This document shows, piece after piece, positions 1 to 7,878 of a stretch of 64,000 nt of DNA. Made by a program: the position numbers and the translations under genes. Source of the DNA: Bdellovibrionales bacterium. GTDB lineage: Bacteria; Bdellovibrionota; UBA1018; CAIMNF01. The stretch covers positions 372,001 through 436,000 of the forward strand of contig CANNBJ010000003.1 of assembly GCA_947502835.1 (NCBI GenBank), in the 5' to 3' direction. Within the stretch, counting starts at the first letter, position 1; every line of letters begins with the position of its first letter. A model generated the notes under the pieces. The model made no database searches and was not told where the DNA came from. It saw nothing but the letters and a program-made list of their open reading frames with translations.

Positions 1-1
1 A

Positions 2-646
2 GTACGCACCACGCAGAGGCCTGTGGGTGTTGTGAAGAAGCTCTCGGTGGCCGTCCTGGTCGACAGCAAACAGGTCAAGACCACCGGCGCGGATGGGAAG
101 ATTGAGACCAAGACCGAAGCCTGGAGTGCCGAGAAAATGAAGGAGTTCGAGGCGCTCGTTGCGGGGACCCTCGCACTCGACAAAAAGAGGGGTGATACGC
201 TCGAGTTCAAGAATATGGAGTTTGTTCCTGAGGATTTTGAGGAGGCCCAGAGAATCCTGGATGCCACGGCAACCCGCAACTATGTACAAAGCATGATTGT
301 ATACGGTGTCATCGGGTTGATTGTGCTCCTGTTCTTCTTCCTGGTTGTCAGACCGTATGTGCGTTGGGTGACTGAGAACACCAGTGAAAGCGTGGAAACC
401 TTCCTGCCGCAAACCATTGAGGAGTTGGAGAAGATCCAAAAGAGCAGTACCCTTGCGCAGCTCGATGAGGTGGTTCCGGACCTTCCGGATCGATTGGATC
501 CGGAAAAGGTGGAAGGCGAGATGATCAGGGAGAAAATTGTGACCTTGATCGACAATAACCCGCAGAAAGGGGCATTGATCCTGAAGGAGTGGATCTCGGC
601 GAACAAGAAACCGAAGGAAGACAAAGGAAAGACCGCAAGCGCGTAA
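2..646 (+). CDS. fliF: Flagellar MS-ring protein FliF, C-terminal part (5' truncated by window edge)
   Basis: The frame is open from base 2, so the N-terminal part of the gene lies outside the window. The visible ~214 residues contain the second membrane span of FliF (hydrophobic stretch roughly at bases 290-365, followed by RPYVRWV) and the acidic cytoplasmic tail. The tail ends in a helix with the pattern REKIVTLIDNNPQKGALILKEWI, which in this family binds the N-terminal domain of FliG. FliF forms the inner-membrane MS ring on which switch and export gate assemble. fliG follows after 15 bases, the usual order. Identity is firm from the tail motif and the neighbours; nothing can be said about the missing periplasmic ring domains. 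Confidence 0.95.
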   Translation, partial: VRTTQRPVGVVKKLSVAVLVDSKQVKTTGADGKIETKTEAWSAEKMKEFEALVAGTLALDKKRGDTLEFKNMEFVPEDFEEAQRILDATATRNYVQSMIVYGVIGLIVLLFFFLVVRPYVRWVTENTSESVETFLPQTIEELEKIQKSSTLAQLDEVVPDLPDRLDPEKVEGEMIREKIVTLIDNNPQKGALILKEWISANKKPKEDKGKTASA

Positions 647-661
647 CCGGGGAGAATGCAC

Positions 662-1678
662 ATGATTGAAGCACAGGACTATGAAAGCTTGAATGGACTT
701 GAGAGATCTGCAATTCTTCTGAATGTATTGGGGAACAGGGTCACTGCCGAGGTTTTCAAGCACATGCGGGACAATGATGTAAAAAGGCTGGTCACCGCGA
801 TGGGGCAGGTGAACAAGGTGCCGATCCCCGTGGTGAAACAGGTCTTGGATGAGTTTTATGCAGAGATCTCCGAAGAGGAGCAGCTCATTTTCGGGCACGC
901 GGCCGGTAAAGACTTCATTCTTGAGACCCTGGGTGAGGAGCGGGCAAAGACTGTTCTTGGACAGTTGGCGGTGATCGAGGGCAGTCGTTCACTCGAGGCT
1001 CTCGAGCTTGTGGATCCGCGAACACTTGCGAACTTTCTCGTCAATGAACATCCGCAAACAACCGCAGTGGTGCTTGCGCACCTGAGTCCGGACAAGAAGT
1101 GCGAAGTGCTGAAGAAACTTCCTGAACCGGTTCAGACCGAGGTGGTTCTCCGTATTGCGAACCTGGATTTCATTTCACCGTCCCTGCTTTCCCAAGTTGA
1201 CGAGATTCTCAAGCAGGAGCTTGCCACGCTCGGTTCGATCGACACCCAGCAGTTGGGAGGGGTTTCGCCCATTGCAGAAATGCTCAATGTCATGGACAAG
1301 AACACTGAGCAGGGAATCATGTCACGGGTTGAGGAGCGAGACCCCCAGCTCGCCGAGGAGATCCGTCGACTCATGTTCGTGTTCGAGGACATCATTTACA
1401 TCGACGACAGGGGAATGCAGACTCTCCTGAAAGAGGTTCCGAACGACAAGCTTACGATCGCCATGAAGACCGCTCCGGACGAAATCAAGGAAAAGATCTT
1501 CAAGAACATTTCAAAGCGTGCGGCGGACTTGCTCAGGGAAGATCTGGCGGCCATGCCTCCTGTGCGGCTCTCGGATGTTGAAACTGCCCAGCAGGAAATC
1601 GTGAACGTGGCAAAACGCCTTGAGAATGAGGGCAAAGTGATCATCAGTCGAGGCGGCGGAGAGGATGCTCTGGTGTGA
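662..1678 (+). CDS. fliG: Flagellar motor switch protein FliG
   Basis: 338 residues, normal for FliG. It begins with a helical domain that contacts FliF, has the conserved EHPQ motif in the middle armadillo-like domain (NEHPQTTAVVLAHL), and ends with the torque domain containing the MFVFEDI segment and a run of alternating charged residues (DDRGMQTLLKEV, KRAADLLREDL). These charged residues face the stator in the C ring. Two in-frame ATGs exist, at 656 and 662. The GGGGAG at 649-654 is 7 bases from the second and almost touches the first, so 662 is preferred. The gene overlaps fliH by a TGATG junction, which suggests translational coupling. Confidence 0.97.
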   Translation: MIEAQDYESLNGLERSAILLNVLGNRVTAEVFKHMRDNDVKRLVTAMGQVNKVPIPVVKQVLDEFYAEISEEEQLIFGHAAGKDFILETLGEERAKTVLGQLAVIEGSRSLEALELVDPRTLANFLVNEHPQTTAVVLAHLSPDKKCEVLKKLPEPVQTEVVLRIANLDFISPSLLSQVDEILKQELATLGSIDTQQLGGVSPIAEMLNVMDKNTEQGIMSRVEERDPQLAEEIRRLMFVFEDIIYIDDRGMQTLLKEVPNDKLTIAMKTAPDEIKEKIFKNISKRAADLLREDLAAMPPVRLSDVETAQQEIVNVAKRLENEGKVIISRGGGEDALV

Positions 1679-2433
1679 TGGGTGAGGAGAAAGGTCCTGG
1701 CGGAAAAATGGAAATCAAGTCCTTTCAGCCACGCACTTTGAATGGATCCGGCATCAGCGAGTATGCCGAGACCAAAAAGAGATTCGGATCCCTCTCCTCC
1801 CTTGAGGGAAAAGAGGGCGGTGCATTCAATTTGCATCCCGCCGCCAAAAAGTATCTTGGTGTGGAAAGGCAAGAAAAGGACCATGTGGAAGGTCTTGTCC
1901 GGGCAGAAGTAGAACTGAGGGTGGGCGAAATTCGGGATGCCGCCTACCAAGAGGGACTTGAGTTGGGCCGGAAAGAGGGATTTGCCAGTGCCGAAAAGGA
2001 GTATTCGGAAGCCGTGAGGCCGGTTCAAGAGCAGTTTGTGAATCTTCTTCGGGAGTTTGATTCAATCAAGCAGGAGGTTCACGCTGCAAATGAGGGGTTT
2101 TTGATTCAATTGGTTTATCAGATCTCCCGGCAGGTCCTGTTGAAAGAGCTTGGCACAGATCGTGATTATGTAAAGCGACTCATCGCCCATGTTGTCCAAA
2201 AGCTCGGTGCCAAAGACCATATCCGGGTCAAGATCAGCAAGAGGGATTCAGAAAACATCGAGCAAATCAAGGAATTCCTCAAAGTGGAGATTCCCGATCT
2301 GCGGAACATTCAGATCGAGGGGAGTGATGAATTGGCTCTTGGTGGTTGTAAAGTCGAGACCGATCTGAGTCGAATCAATGCGACCATCGAAAATCAATTG
2401 GGATCCATTGAAAAAGCCCTGGGAGAGGCATGA
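1678..2433 (+). CDS. fliH: Flagellar export ATPase regulator FliH
   Basis: 251 residues. The middle is a charged coiled coil containing a GLELGRKEG-type glycine-spaced helix (residues ~90-105), typical of the FliH/HrpE family. The C-terminal domain (from about residue 140, LIQLVYQISRQVLLKEL) resembles the V/F-type ATPase stator subunit fold. FliH dimers hold the ATPase FliI in check and link it to the C ring through FliN. The ATG at 1678 overlaps the fliG stop as TGATG; a GTG at 1675 is an alternative, and an ATG at 1708 is possible but less well supported. It ends in an ATGA overlap with fliI, so the four genes fliG-H-I read as one translational unit. Confidence 0.9.
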   Translation: MGEEKGPGGKMEIKSFQPRTLNGSGISEYAETKKRFGSLSSLEGKEGGAFNLHPAAKKYLGVERQEKDHVEGLVRAEVELRVGEIRDAAYQEGLELGRKEGFASAEKEYSEAVRPVQEQFVNLLREFDSIKQEVHAANEGFLIQLVYQISRQVLLKELGTDRDYVKRLIAHVVQKLGAKDHIRVKISKRDSENIEQIKEFLKVEIPDLRNIQIEGSDELALGGCKVETDLSRINATIENQLGSIEKALGEA

Positions 2434-3803
2434 GCCAACCAATTTCCCCGAAAAAATACGAAGAGAGACTCAGTCAGGCTGTTCTCTATGATGAGGCAGG
2501 AAAGATCACGAGGACACTGGGCTTGATGTATGAGGCTTATCTTCCGGGTGCGAGCATCGGGAGCATTTGCGATGTTATTTTGAATGAACAAGATGCATAC
2601 TCCAAGCCGGTGGAGGCCGAGATTGTCGGTTTCAAGGACAAGCGTGTTTTTCTCATGCCGTTTGACGAGGTTTCGGGGATCAACAATGACAGCATTGTCA
2701 GGTTGAAGCAAAAGAACTCCTCAGTTCCGGTTGCCCGCAGCCTGCTTGGAAGGGTCATTGATGGAAGAGGAATGCCGATCGACGGAAAGGGGCCTCTTTT
2801 TGGACCGGATTCGGGAACAGAATACCGGTCCCTTTATCGAAGGCCAACCGACCCGCTTTCGAGGACTATGATCGAAGAACCACTTGATCTCGGGGTGAGG
2901 GCAATCAACGGGCTGCTCACATGCGGCAAGGGCCAGAGGATGGGGATCATGGCCGGGTCGGGCGTCGGGAAGTCGGTTCTGCTCGGGATGATGGCCAGGA
3001 ATACCTCGGCCGATGTGAATGTAATCGCCTTGATCGGAGAGCGTGGCAGGGAAGTCCGGGAGTTCATCGAGCGCGATCTCGGACCGGAGGGGCTCGAAAG
3101 ATCAGTGGTCATTGTAGCCACCTCGGACAGTTCAGCATTGGTCAGGACAAGGGCATCTTTCTTGGCGGCTACGATTGCCGAGTTTTTTCGTGATGCAGGG
3201 AGCGACGTTCTCCTGATGATGGATTCCGTAACTCGATTTTGCATGGCCCAGAGGGAAATTGGATTGTCCCTCGGGGAGCCGCCCGCGTCCAAGGGCTACA
3301 CTCCCAGTGTGTTTTCCCAGCTTCCGAGGCTGCTCGAGCGGGCGGGCACCGGTTCCAATGGAAAAAGCATCACAGGTCTCTACACGGTTCTGGTGGACGG
3401 GGATGATATGGATGAGCCGATTGCGGATGCCGCACGGTCGATTCTGGACGGGCATATCGTACTTTCACGGAAGCTGGCACAGAGAAACCATTTTCCCGCG
3501 ATTGATGTCCTTGCGTCGGCCTCCCGTGTGATGAATGCGGTGACAGCGGATGAACAAAAACTCTGGGCAGGGCAGATCAAGGAGTGGATGGCTGTCTATC
3601 AACAGGCTGAGGACATCATCAACATCGGTGCGTATGCCAAGGGCTCCAATCCAAAGATCGATCAGGCCATGGCTGTCCAAGAGCGCATCCAGCAGTTCCT
3701 TCGTCAAAAAGTCAACGAGCGGGGGGACTTTCAGGAATCATTGGGGTTGCTTCACGGAATCTACCGTTCCGGCGAGGCATTCGCTTCCGCAAACCGGAAG
3801 TAG
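2430..3803 (+). CDS. fliI: Flagellum-specific ATP synthase FliI
   Basis: 457 residues, family length. Walker A is AGSGVGKS at residues 175-182, followed by the ALIGERGREVREF segment and a Walker B region ending LLMMDSVTRF; the family signature near PPASKGYTPSVFSQLPRLLERAG is intact. FliI forms a hexamer at the base of the export gate. It hydrolyses ATP to help load hook, rod and filament subunits, working with FliH and FliJ. The start overlaps the fliH stop (ATGA). A 101-base structured spacer separates it from fliJ, the first real gap in the cluster. Confidence 0.98.
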   Translation: MSQPISPKKYEERLSQAVLYDEAGKITRTLGLMYEAYLPGASIGSICDVILNEQDAYSKPVEAEIVGFKDKRVFLMPFDEVSGINNDSIVRLKQKNSSVPVARSLLGRVIDGRGMPIDGKGPLFGPDSGTEYRSLYRRPTDPLSRTMIEEPLDLGVRAINGLLTCGKGQRMGIMAGSGVGKSVLLGMMARNTSADVNVIALIGERGREVREFIERDLGPEGLERSVVIVATSDSSALVRTRASFLAATIAEFFRDAGSDVLLMMDSVTRFCMAQREIGLSLGEPPASKGYTPSVFSQLPRLLERAGTGSNGKSITGLYTVLVDGDDMDEPIADAARSILDGHIVLSRKLAQRNHFPAIDVLASASRVMNAVTADEQKLWAGQIKEWMAVYQQAEDIINIGAYAKGSNPKIDQAMAVQERIQQFLRQKVNERGDFQESLGLLHGIYRSGEAFASANRK

Positions 3804-3904
3804 AGGCAATCAGGCAGGGAAATATTTTCCGCCAGACGGATTGCCAGGCAGGCATTCTTTTCAGTCTGGTTATTAAATAAAAAATATATAAAAATAAAAA
3901 GAGT
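3804..3904 (+). other. Structured AT-rich spacer between fliI and fliJ
   Basis: In a cluster where genes mostly overlap, this 101-base gap is unusual. It contains a nested hairpin: GGCAATC at 3805-3811 pairs with GATTGCC at 3839-3845, and GGAAA/TTTCC (3818-3822/3826-3830) pairs inside the loop. CCAGAC at 3832-3837 can pair with GTCTGG at 3864-3869; because that arm begins inside the first loop, the two pairings would form a pseudoknot or alternative folds. The last ~35 bases are almost only A and T. It may be a leader, a processing site or an internal promoter region; I recognise no known family. Confidence 0.4.
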
Positions 3905-4378
3905 ATGGCGAAATTCAAGTTCCAACTGGAGTCCGTCGAGAAGGTAAGGCTGCAAAAAGAGCAGAAGATGCTTGAGGCCTTGTCCGAATCCCAGCGTGAT
4001 TATCTTGCGCGAATTCAAGCGAAACGGGATCTGCTCGGAAAAAAGCAAAATGCTTTCGAAAAGAAAAACGAGTTGGTTTCACGCGACGCAAGCATCAATG
4101 AGATCAGGCTCTCCGAGGACTATATCATCGGGTTGAATGCAATGATCATCAAGGCAGATCAGGCCATCATCCGCGCGCGACGTTTTCTCGATCAAGCGAT
4201 GCGAAATTACATCCATGCCAGGAAAGAAAGAATGATGATTGACCGGCTGAAGGAAAAGGCTTTCGATGAGTTCAAAGTGGAGCAGTCCCGACTCGAACAG
4301 CGGAGGCTTGACGACCTGATCACCATGAGGGCCCGCCTCAATCACGGCCCAATTGACTCGGAAGAGGAGATCGCCTGA
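3905..4378 (+). CDS. fliJ: Flagellar export protein FliJ
   Basis: 157 residues, almost entirely heptad-patterned and rich in K, E, Q and R, beginning MAKFKFQLESVEKVR as FliJ proteins do. The protein is a two-helix antiparallel coiled coil that resembles the gamma subunit of F1. It inserts into the FliI hexamer and contacts FlhA to switch the gate to an efficient export state. No clear Shine-Dalgarno precedes the ATG; the leader is A-rich (AAAAAGAG just upstream). The stop overlaps the next ATG (TGATG). Identification rests on composition, length and position after fliI, since FliJ sequences are poorly conserved. Confidence 0.85.
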   Translation: MAKFKFQLESVEKVRLQKEQKMLEALSESQRDYLARIQAKRDLLGKKQNAFEKKNELVSRDASINEIRLSEDYIIGLNAMIIKADQAIIRARRFLDQAMRNYIHARKERMMIDRLKEKAFDEFKVEQSRLEQRRLDDLITMRARLNHGPIDSEEEIA

Positions 4379-5010
4379 TGTACCGGTACCTTCCTCTATT
4401 GGCATTGTTGGCGTTCATCAGCGCTCCTCTGGTGATCGGGGGTGCGGAAGAAAGCGCTGGAAAAGCCGAACCTCCCAAGGTTGAGGTTGCAAATAAAGCT
4501 GATGAGGAAAAGGCCAAAGATTCAGCGCCGGCTCCGGCAAGGAAGAAGTCGCGGGAGTGCCTTGCTTCCGAGGAGGTGGTTCAGGATCTCGAAGCGCGGG
4601 AGAGCAAATTGAAAGAGCGCGAGGAAGCGCTCAAGGAGAAAGAGAAGGAACTTGCAGCACAAGGCGCTGCCGTGAAGGAGGAGCTCGCCAAACTCGAGGT
4701 CAAAAAGTCGGAGGTTCGGGGAGAAAAACAAAAGGAGCTTTCCCGCAGGGAAGAACAGGTCAACAAAATGATCGAAACACTTGAGGGCATGTCCCCCAAG
4801 GCTGCTGCCCAGGTTGTCGGGGGGGTGGAAGATGATCTTGCGGTTCTGGTCCTCGGGCGATTGACCAGTGCAAAGGCCGGTAAGATCCTCTCGAATCTGA
4901 AGGCTGAGAAGTCGGCGCGTCTCGCAGAGTTGATGGCGTATGGCGGGGCCCTGAAGCGAAAGGAGGGTTCGAGTGATGATTCCCATGAACGCAGTCCGGC
5001 TACCCGGTGA
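4378..5010 (+). CDS. MotE-like flagellar protein with MgtE-N/FliG-like C-terminal domain
   Basis: 210 residues. It starts with an N-terminal hydrophobic segment (YLPLLALLAFISAPLVI) that acts as a signal anchor or signal peptide. A long charged coiled coil follows (about residues 60-130, repeated EREEALKEKEKEL-type heptads). The C-terminal domain has the pattern LEGMSPKAAAQVVGGVEDDLAVLVLGRLTSAKAGKILSNL, as in MgtE-N and the FliG middle domain. This architecture is that of MotE, which in epsilonproteobacteria chaperones the stator protein MotC; similar genes often sit between fliJ and fliK. The role here is inferred. It overlaps fliK by 35 bases. Confidence 0.75.
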   Translation: MYRYLPLLALLAFISAPLVIGGAEESAGKAEPPKVEVANKADEEKAKDSAPAPARKKSRECLASEEVVQDLEARESKLKEREEALKEKEKELAAQGAAVKEELAKLEVKKSEVRGEKQKELSRREEQVNKMIETLEGMSPKAAAQVVGGVEDDLAVLVLGRLTSAKAGKILSNLKAEKSARLAELMAYGGALKRKEGSSDDSHERSPATR

Positions 5011-6301
5011 ACAAGTCGGCGGCCCCCTTTCTGAAGCCAATGCAAAGAGTCCAAGCGACCTGTCTTCCCCGATGGAAGGCCCGGTTTTTCAGGACAGTCT
5101 AGAGAAAGTCTTGGGGGACTCCGGCAAGTCCGCAGTTCCAGAAATGAACGAAGCTTCTGTTGAAGGCTCCAAGGTTGCGAATGATAAGAATCTCGAGGAA
5201 GCGAGCGAAAAGTCGAATGGTTCGGGTGTTCAGGCCAACCCTTTGCTCGATCCCCGGATCCCCCCCGGGAATTTAACGGAGTCCGCTTCCTCGGCAGTCG
5301 AGGCCCCTCAGGCTGAAATGAACAGGAAAGAGGTGAACTTAAGGGTTGCAGGGAAGGCCCAGACCGCAAGACCGGCACAGGCATCGGAAGTCGGAGTGAT
5401 CCCTTCGCCAGAGGCGTATGAGTCACTTCTGGCGGCGCATCCTGTTGAGGGTGAGTTGGACGCGCTTGACGAGGGCCGGGATGACCTCAAGGGACTCGAG
5501 ATCAATCGCTCTTCGCTCCTCGAAAACGGGGTTGACGTGGCGCCTTTGCTCTCAAGATTCAGCGGGAAGCTTGAGGAAGCAAAAATTGGCACAAGCCGTG
5601 AAATAAAGGGAGAAGGTACCCAGCAGGGAACAGGCCTGCCGGCGAGGGTTTCCACCGAGGAATTCCTGAATCTCCGGGAGTTGCGCAAGGAAAAAGGAAA
5701 GTCGGGCGCCGCTCTGGATCTTCAGGCTCCGATTGACTCCCGGGAGATGAAGGGAAGTCTCCACTTGGGGCCTGTGGTTGAGGCGCCTGTCACCCAGGGG
5801 ACGGCCGGGAAGACGATTCTATCCCACGATGCACTTCATCGGATCTCCCACCAAGTGAATTTGCTCGGTCAGGCAAGACAGGATGGCGAGATCAAGATCC
5901 GTTTGAAGCCGGATCATCTCGGTGAACTTGTGATGAATGTGAAATCCCGCGGCAACGAGGTTTCCATTCAGATCAAAACTCATGATCTTGAGGCAAAGAA
6001 AATCATCGAAGAGAGCATTGGTCGATTGAAGGAATCCCTGAGCACCCAGAATCTCCAATTGTCACGGATGGATGTCGTGACTCAGGCTGCACCGGCGCAG
6101 GGTGCGGAAAGCCAGATGCAAATGGAATTCAATCAGAATCAAGGTGGTTTTGGCCGAAACGACTCCTCCGGATGGTCGGGATCCCGGGAAGGGGGGCGGC
6201 AAGAGTTTCTCTATGAAGAGTCTCCACGCTCCGCTAGCCTGAATACGCAGGTCCGCAAAGGAAGTCGGAGCGGTTCTGGAAATCTTGACTTGATTGCCTG
6301 A
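4976..6301 (+). CDS. fliK: Flagellar hook-length control protein FliK
   Basis: 441 residues. The first ~270 are low-complexity and rich in S, E, G and A, as in the secreted ruler part of FliK. The C-terminal domain (about 290-370) carries GEIKIRLKPDHLGELVMNV and a KKIIEESIGRLKESL helix, which is the Flg_hook domain that switches FlhB specificity. The tail is Gln-, Ser- and Gly-rich. FliK is exported while the hook grows, and its cleavage-linked contact with FlhB stops hook export. The ATG at 4976 is 8 bases after AAGGAGGG (4960-4967), so it is preferred over the GTG at 4973. The start lies inside the previous gene. Confidence 0.9.
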   Translation: MIPMNAVRLPGEQVGGPLSEANAKSPSDLSSPMEGPVFQDSLEKVLGDSGKSAVPEMNEASVEGSKVANDKNLEEASEKSNGSGVQANPLLDPRIPPGNLTESASSAVEAPQAEMNRKEVNLRVAGKAQTARPAQASEVGVIPSPEAYESLLAAHPVEGELDALDEGRDDLKGLEINRSSLLENGVDVAPLLSRFSGKLEEAKIGTSREIKGEGTQQGTGLPARVSTEEFLNLRELRKEKGKSGAALDLQAPIDSREMKGSLHLGPVVEAPVTQGTAGKTILSHDALHRISHQVNLLGQARQDGEIKIRLKPDHLGELVMNVKSRGNEVSIQIKTHDLEAKKIIEESIGRLKESLSTQNLQLSRMDVVTQAAPAQGAESQMQMEFNQNQGGFGRNDSSGWSGSREGGRQEFLYEESPRSASLNTQVRKGSRSGSGNLDLIA

Positions 6302-6317
6302 GAGGAGAGTTCCCTAA

Positions 6318-7250
6318 ATGGAAATTTCACGAATGAATGCAGGGATCGGAATTCAAGGGGCAAATGAGTCACAGGATCGTGAACAGGCGCTCAAGAATTC
6401 CATGGCGCAAATCCAAGCGAGGTACGGCGAAAAGCCGAAGGAAGCCCGAGTAGCGAAAAAGGCTCTTGATAAAGACGACTTCATGAGAATCATGATTACC
6501 GAGATGAGGCACCAGGATCCCACCAAGCCCATGGACTCGGACCGAATGGCAACCCAGATGGCACAAATCACATCGGTCGAGCAGTTGAAGAATGTGAGCA
6601 ATGCGATTGAAAAAATGGCCGATAAAAACAGCGCATCCGACCGGCTTGCGATGAGCGGGATGATCGGACGGACCGTGACTGTGGACAAAGGGCGGTTCAC
6701 GCACCAAAAAGGGACCATTTCCCCGATCAACTTCGAGTTGCCCGAGGATGCGAATCAAATCAAAATCACGATTCTGAACGAGCAGGGTGAGGAAGTGGCA
6801 ACCCGTGAGCTTGAGCCCATGAAGTCGGGTTCGAATGTCTTCAGTTGGGACGGGATCACTGCGAGCAACACCCAAACCGGATCGGGGACGTATTTGGTTC
6901 GTGTGGACGCAGAGAATGCGAAGGGCGGGAAGATCAAGGTTGACCCGATTTCCAAGGAAAAGATTGTCGGGGTTTCGTTTGAAGGCGGCGATACTCATTT
7001 TTTGGTGGGGGATTCCAAGTCGCCTCAGAAGATTGCATTCAAGAACGTTGTAAGAATCGAGTCCGAGTCCGTTCCGGGAGGAAAGTCCCCGCGGTCCTCT
7101 GTTTCACAAGAGGTCTCAGGACAGGAGTCGGCCGTGCCGGAAGAAAACCCCGGAATGGAATCCCTCCCGCCCGGCTTGCAGGAAAAGCTGAGGGCCGAAA
7201 TGGCCGAGTCAGTGAAGCCTGAGGGATTTCCCAATGGACTTAACGAATGA
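6318..7250 (+). CDS. flgD: Flagellar hook assembly (capping) protein FlgD
   Basis: 310 residues. The N-terminal ~85 residues contain the conserved FlgD segment DDFMRIMITEMRHQDPTKPMDSDRMATQMAQITSVEQL. The central part holds the FlgD Ig-like/tudor-type beta domain (GMIGRTVTVDKGRF to GTYLVRVDAENAKGG). A ~60-residue Pro/Ser/Glu-rich tail extends past the usual end of ~230 residues. FlgD forms the temporary cap on the growing hook and is discarded when the hook is complete. GAGAGGAGAG lies just ahead of the ATG. The gene sits between fliK and flgE, so hook ruler, cap and subunit are co-expressed. The long tail is lineage-specific and of unknown use. Confidence 0.95.
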   Translation: MEISRMNAGIGIQGANESQDREQALKNSMAQIQARYGEKPKEARVAKKALDKDDFMRIMITEMRHQDPTKPMDSDRMATQMAQITSVEQLKNVSNAIEKMADKNSASDRLAMSGMIGRTVTVDKGRFTHQKGTISPINFELPEDANQIKITILNEQGEEVATRELEPMKSGSNVFSWDGITASNTQTGSGTYLVRVDAENAKGGKIKVDPISKEKIVGVSFEGGDTHFLVGDSKSPQKIAFKNVVRIESESVPGGKSPRSSVSQEVSGQESAVPEENPGMESLPPGLQEKLRAEMAESVKPEGFPNGLNE

Positions 7251-7283
7251 TGCTACACTGAAGAAAGGAGGTGAGATCACCAA

Positions 7284-7727
7284 ATGAGCAATCCAATACT
7301 GTATCCAAATGTCAGTAGAATCCCGGCGAATCCCGGCGTCTCGGAGGGTAGAAAAAATCCTGCGGAAAGCCAGATTCAGAAGGGAGAGTTCGATCAGAGC
7401 TTGCAAAAGGCCATTCAAGCCCAGAATCCCGAAACCATCAGGGAGTCGGCGGCGGGTCTTTCGCAGATCGGGCAGGGACTGAAATTTTCCGCGCATGCGA
7501 CCCAACGGTTGCGTGAGCGCCAGATTCAATTCGATCCCGACACGCTGTCCAGAATGAATGATGCGATCACAAAAGCAGATTCAAAAGGAGTGCAGGATAC
7601 TTTGGTTTTGACGGACAAGGCGGCATTGATTGTCAGTGTCCCGTCGCGAACCGTGATCACTGCGATGGATCGTGGCAATTTGAATGGAAATGTATTTACA
7701 AATATTGATGGCGCAGTAATTATTTAA
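7284..7727 (+). CDS. Flagellar operon protein (TIGR02530-type), conserved, function unknown
   Basis: 147 residues. The C-terminal half has the pattern LKFSAHATQRLRERQIQFDPDTLSRMNDAITKADSKGVQDTLVLTDKAALIVSVPSRTVITAMDR, characteristic of the small flagellar operon protein found between flgD and flgE in Gram-positives and deltaproteobacteria. Its molecular role is not established. The position supports a part in hook assembly. The upstream Shine-Dalgarno AAAGGAGGTGA (7264-7274) matches the anti-SD over 11 bases, suggesting strong translation, though part of it can pair with CACC at 7278-7281. No signal peptide or membrane span is seen. Confidence 0.8.
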   Translation: MSNPILYPNVSRIPANPGVSEGRKNPAESQIQKGEFDQSLQKAIQAQNPETIRESAAGLSQIGQGLKFSAHATQRLRERQIQFDPDTLSRMNDAITKADSKGVQDTLVLTDKAALIVSVPSRTVITAMDRGNLNGNVFTNIDGAVII

Positions 7728-7734
7728 ATAAATA

Positions 7735-7764
7735 TTGTTTAATTATTAAAATTCGTGCTACGAT
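7735..7764 (+). promoter_or_regulatory. Candidate sigma-70-type promoter upstream of flgE
   Basis: TTGTTT (7735-7740) and TACGAT (7759-7764) are separated by 18 bases, in an AT-rich stretch just after the stop of the preceding gene. Start of transcription would be near 7771, giving a leader of about 108 bases. No clear sigma-28 or sigma-54 element was found here. The match is moderate and untested. Confidence 0.35.
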
Positions 7765-7794
7765 TTTAGTAAGGACTGTTGAAGTAAATGTTCA

Positions 7795-7845
7795 AGGCTG
7801 GACCCAATAGGGAAGCCTGACTCCTCCGACTGACTGACGAGGGGT
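7795..7845 (+). promoter_or_regulatory. Tandem hairpins in the flgE leader
   Basis: Hairpin 1 pairs AGGCT (7795-7799) with AGCCT (7814-7818), with CCC/GGG (7803-7805/7810-7812) continuing the stem around an AATA loop. Hairpin 2 pairs CTCCTC (7821-7826) with GAGGGG (7839-7844). They lie between the candidate promoter and the strong AAGGAGG Shine-Dalgarno at 7866-7872. They could stabilise or regulate this highly expressed mRNA. They do not match a riboswitch class I know, including the cyclic-di-GMP types. Confidence 0.4.
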
Positions 7846-7878
7846 GAATCTTAAACAAAGAACGCAAGGAGGCGCTCT

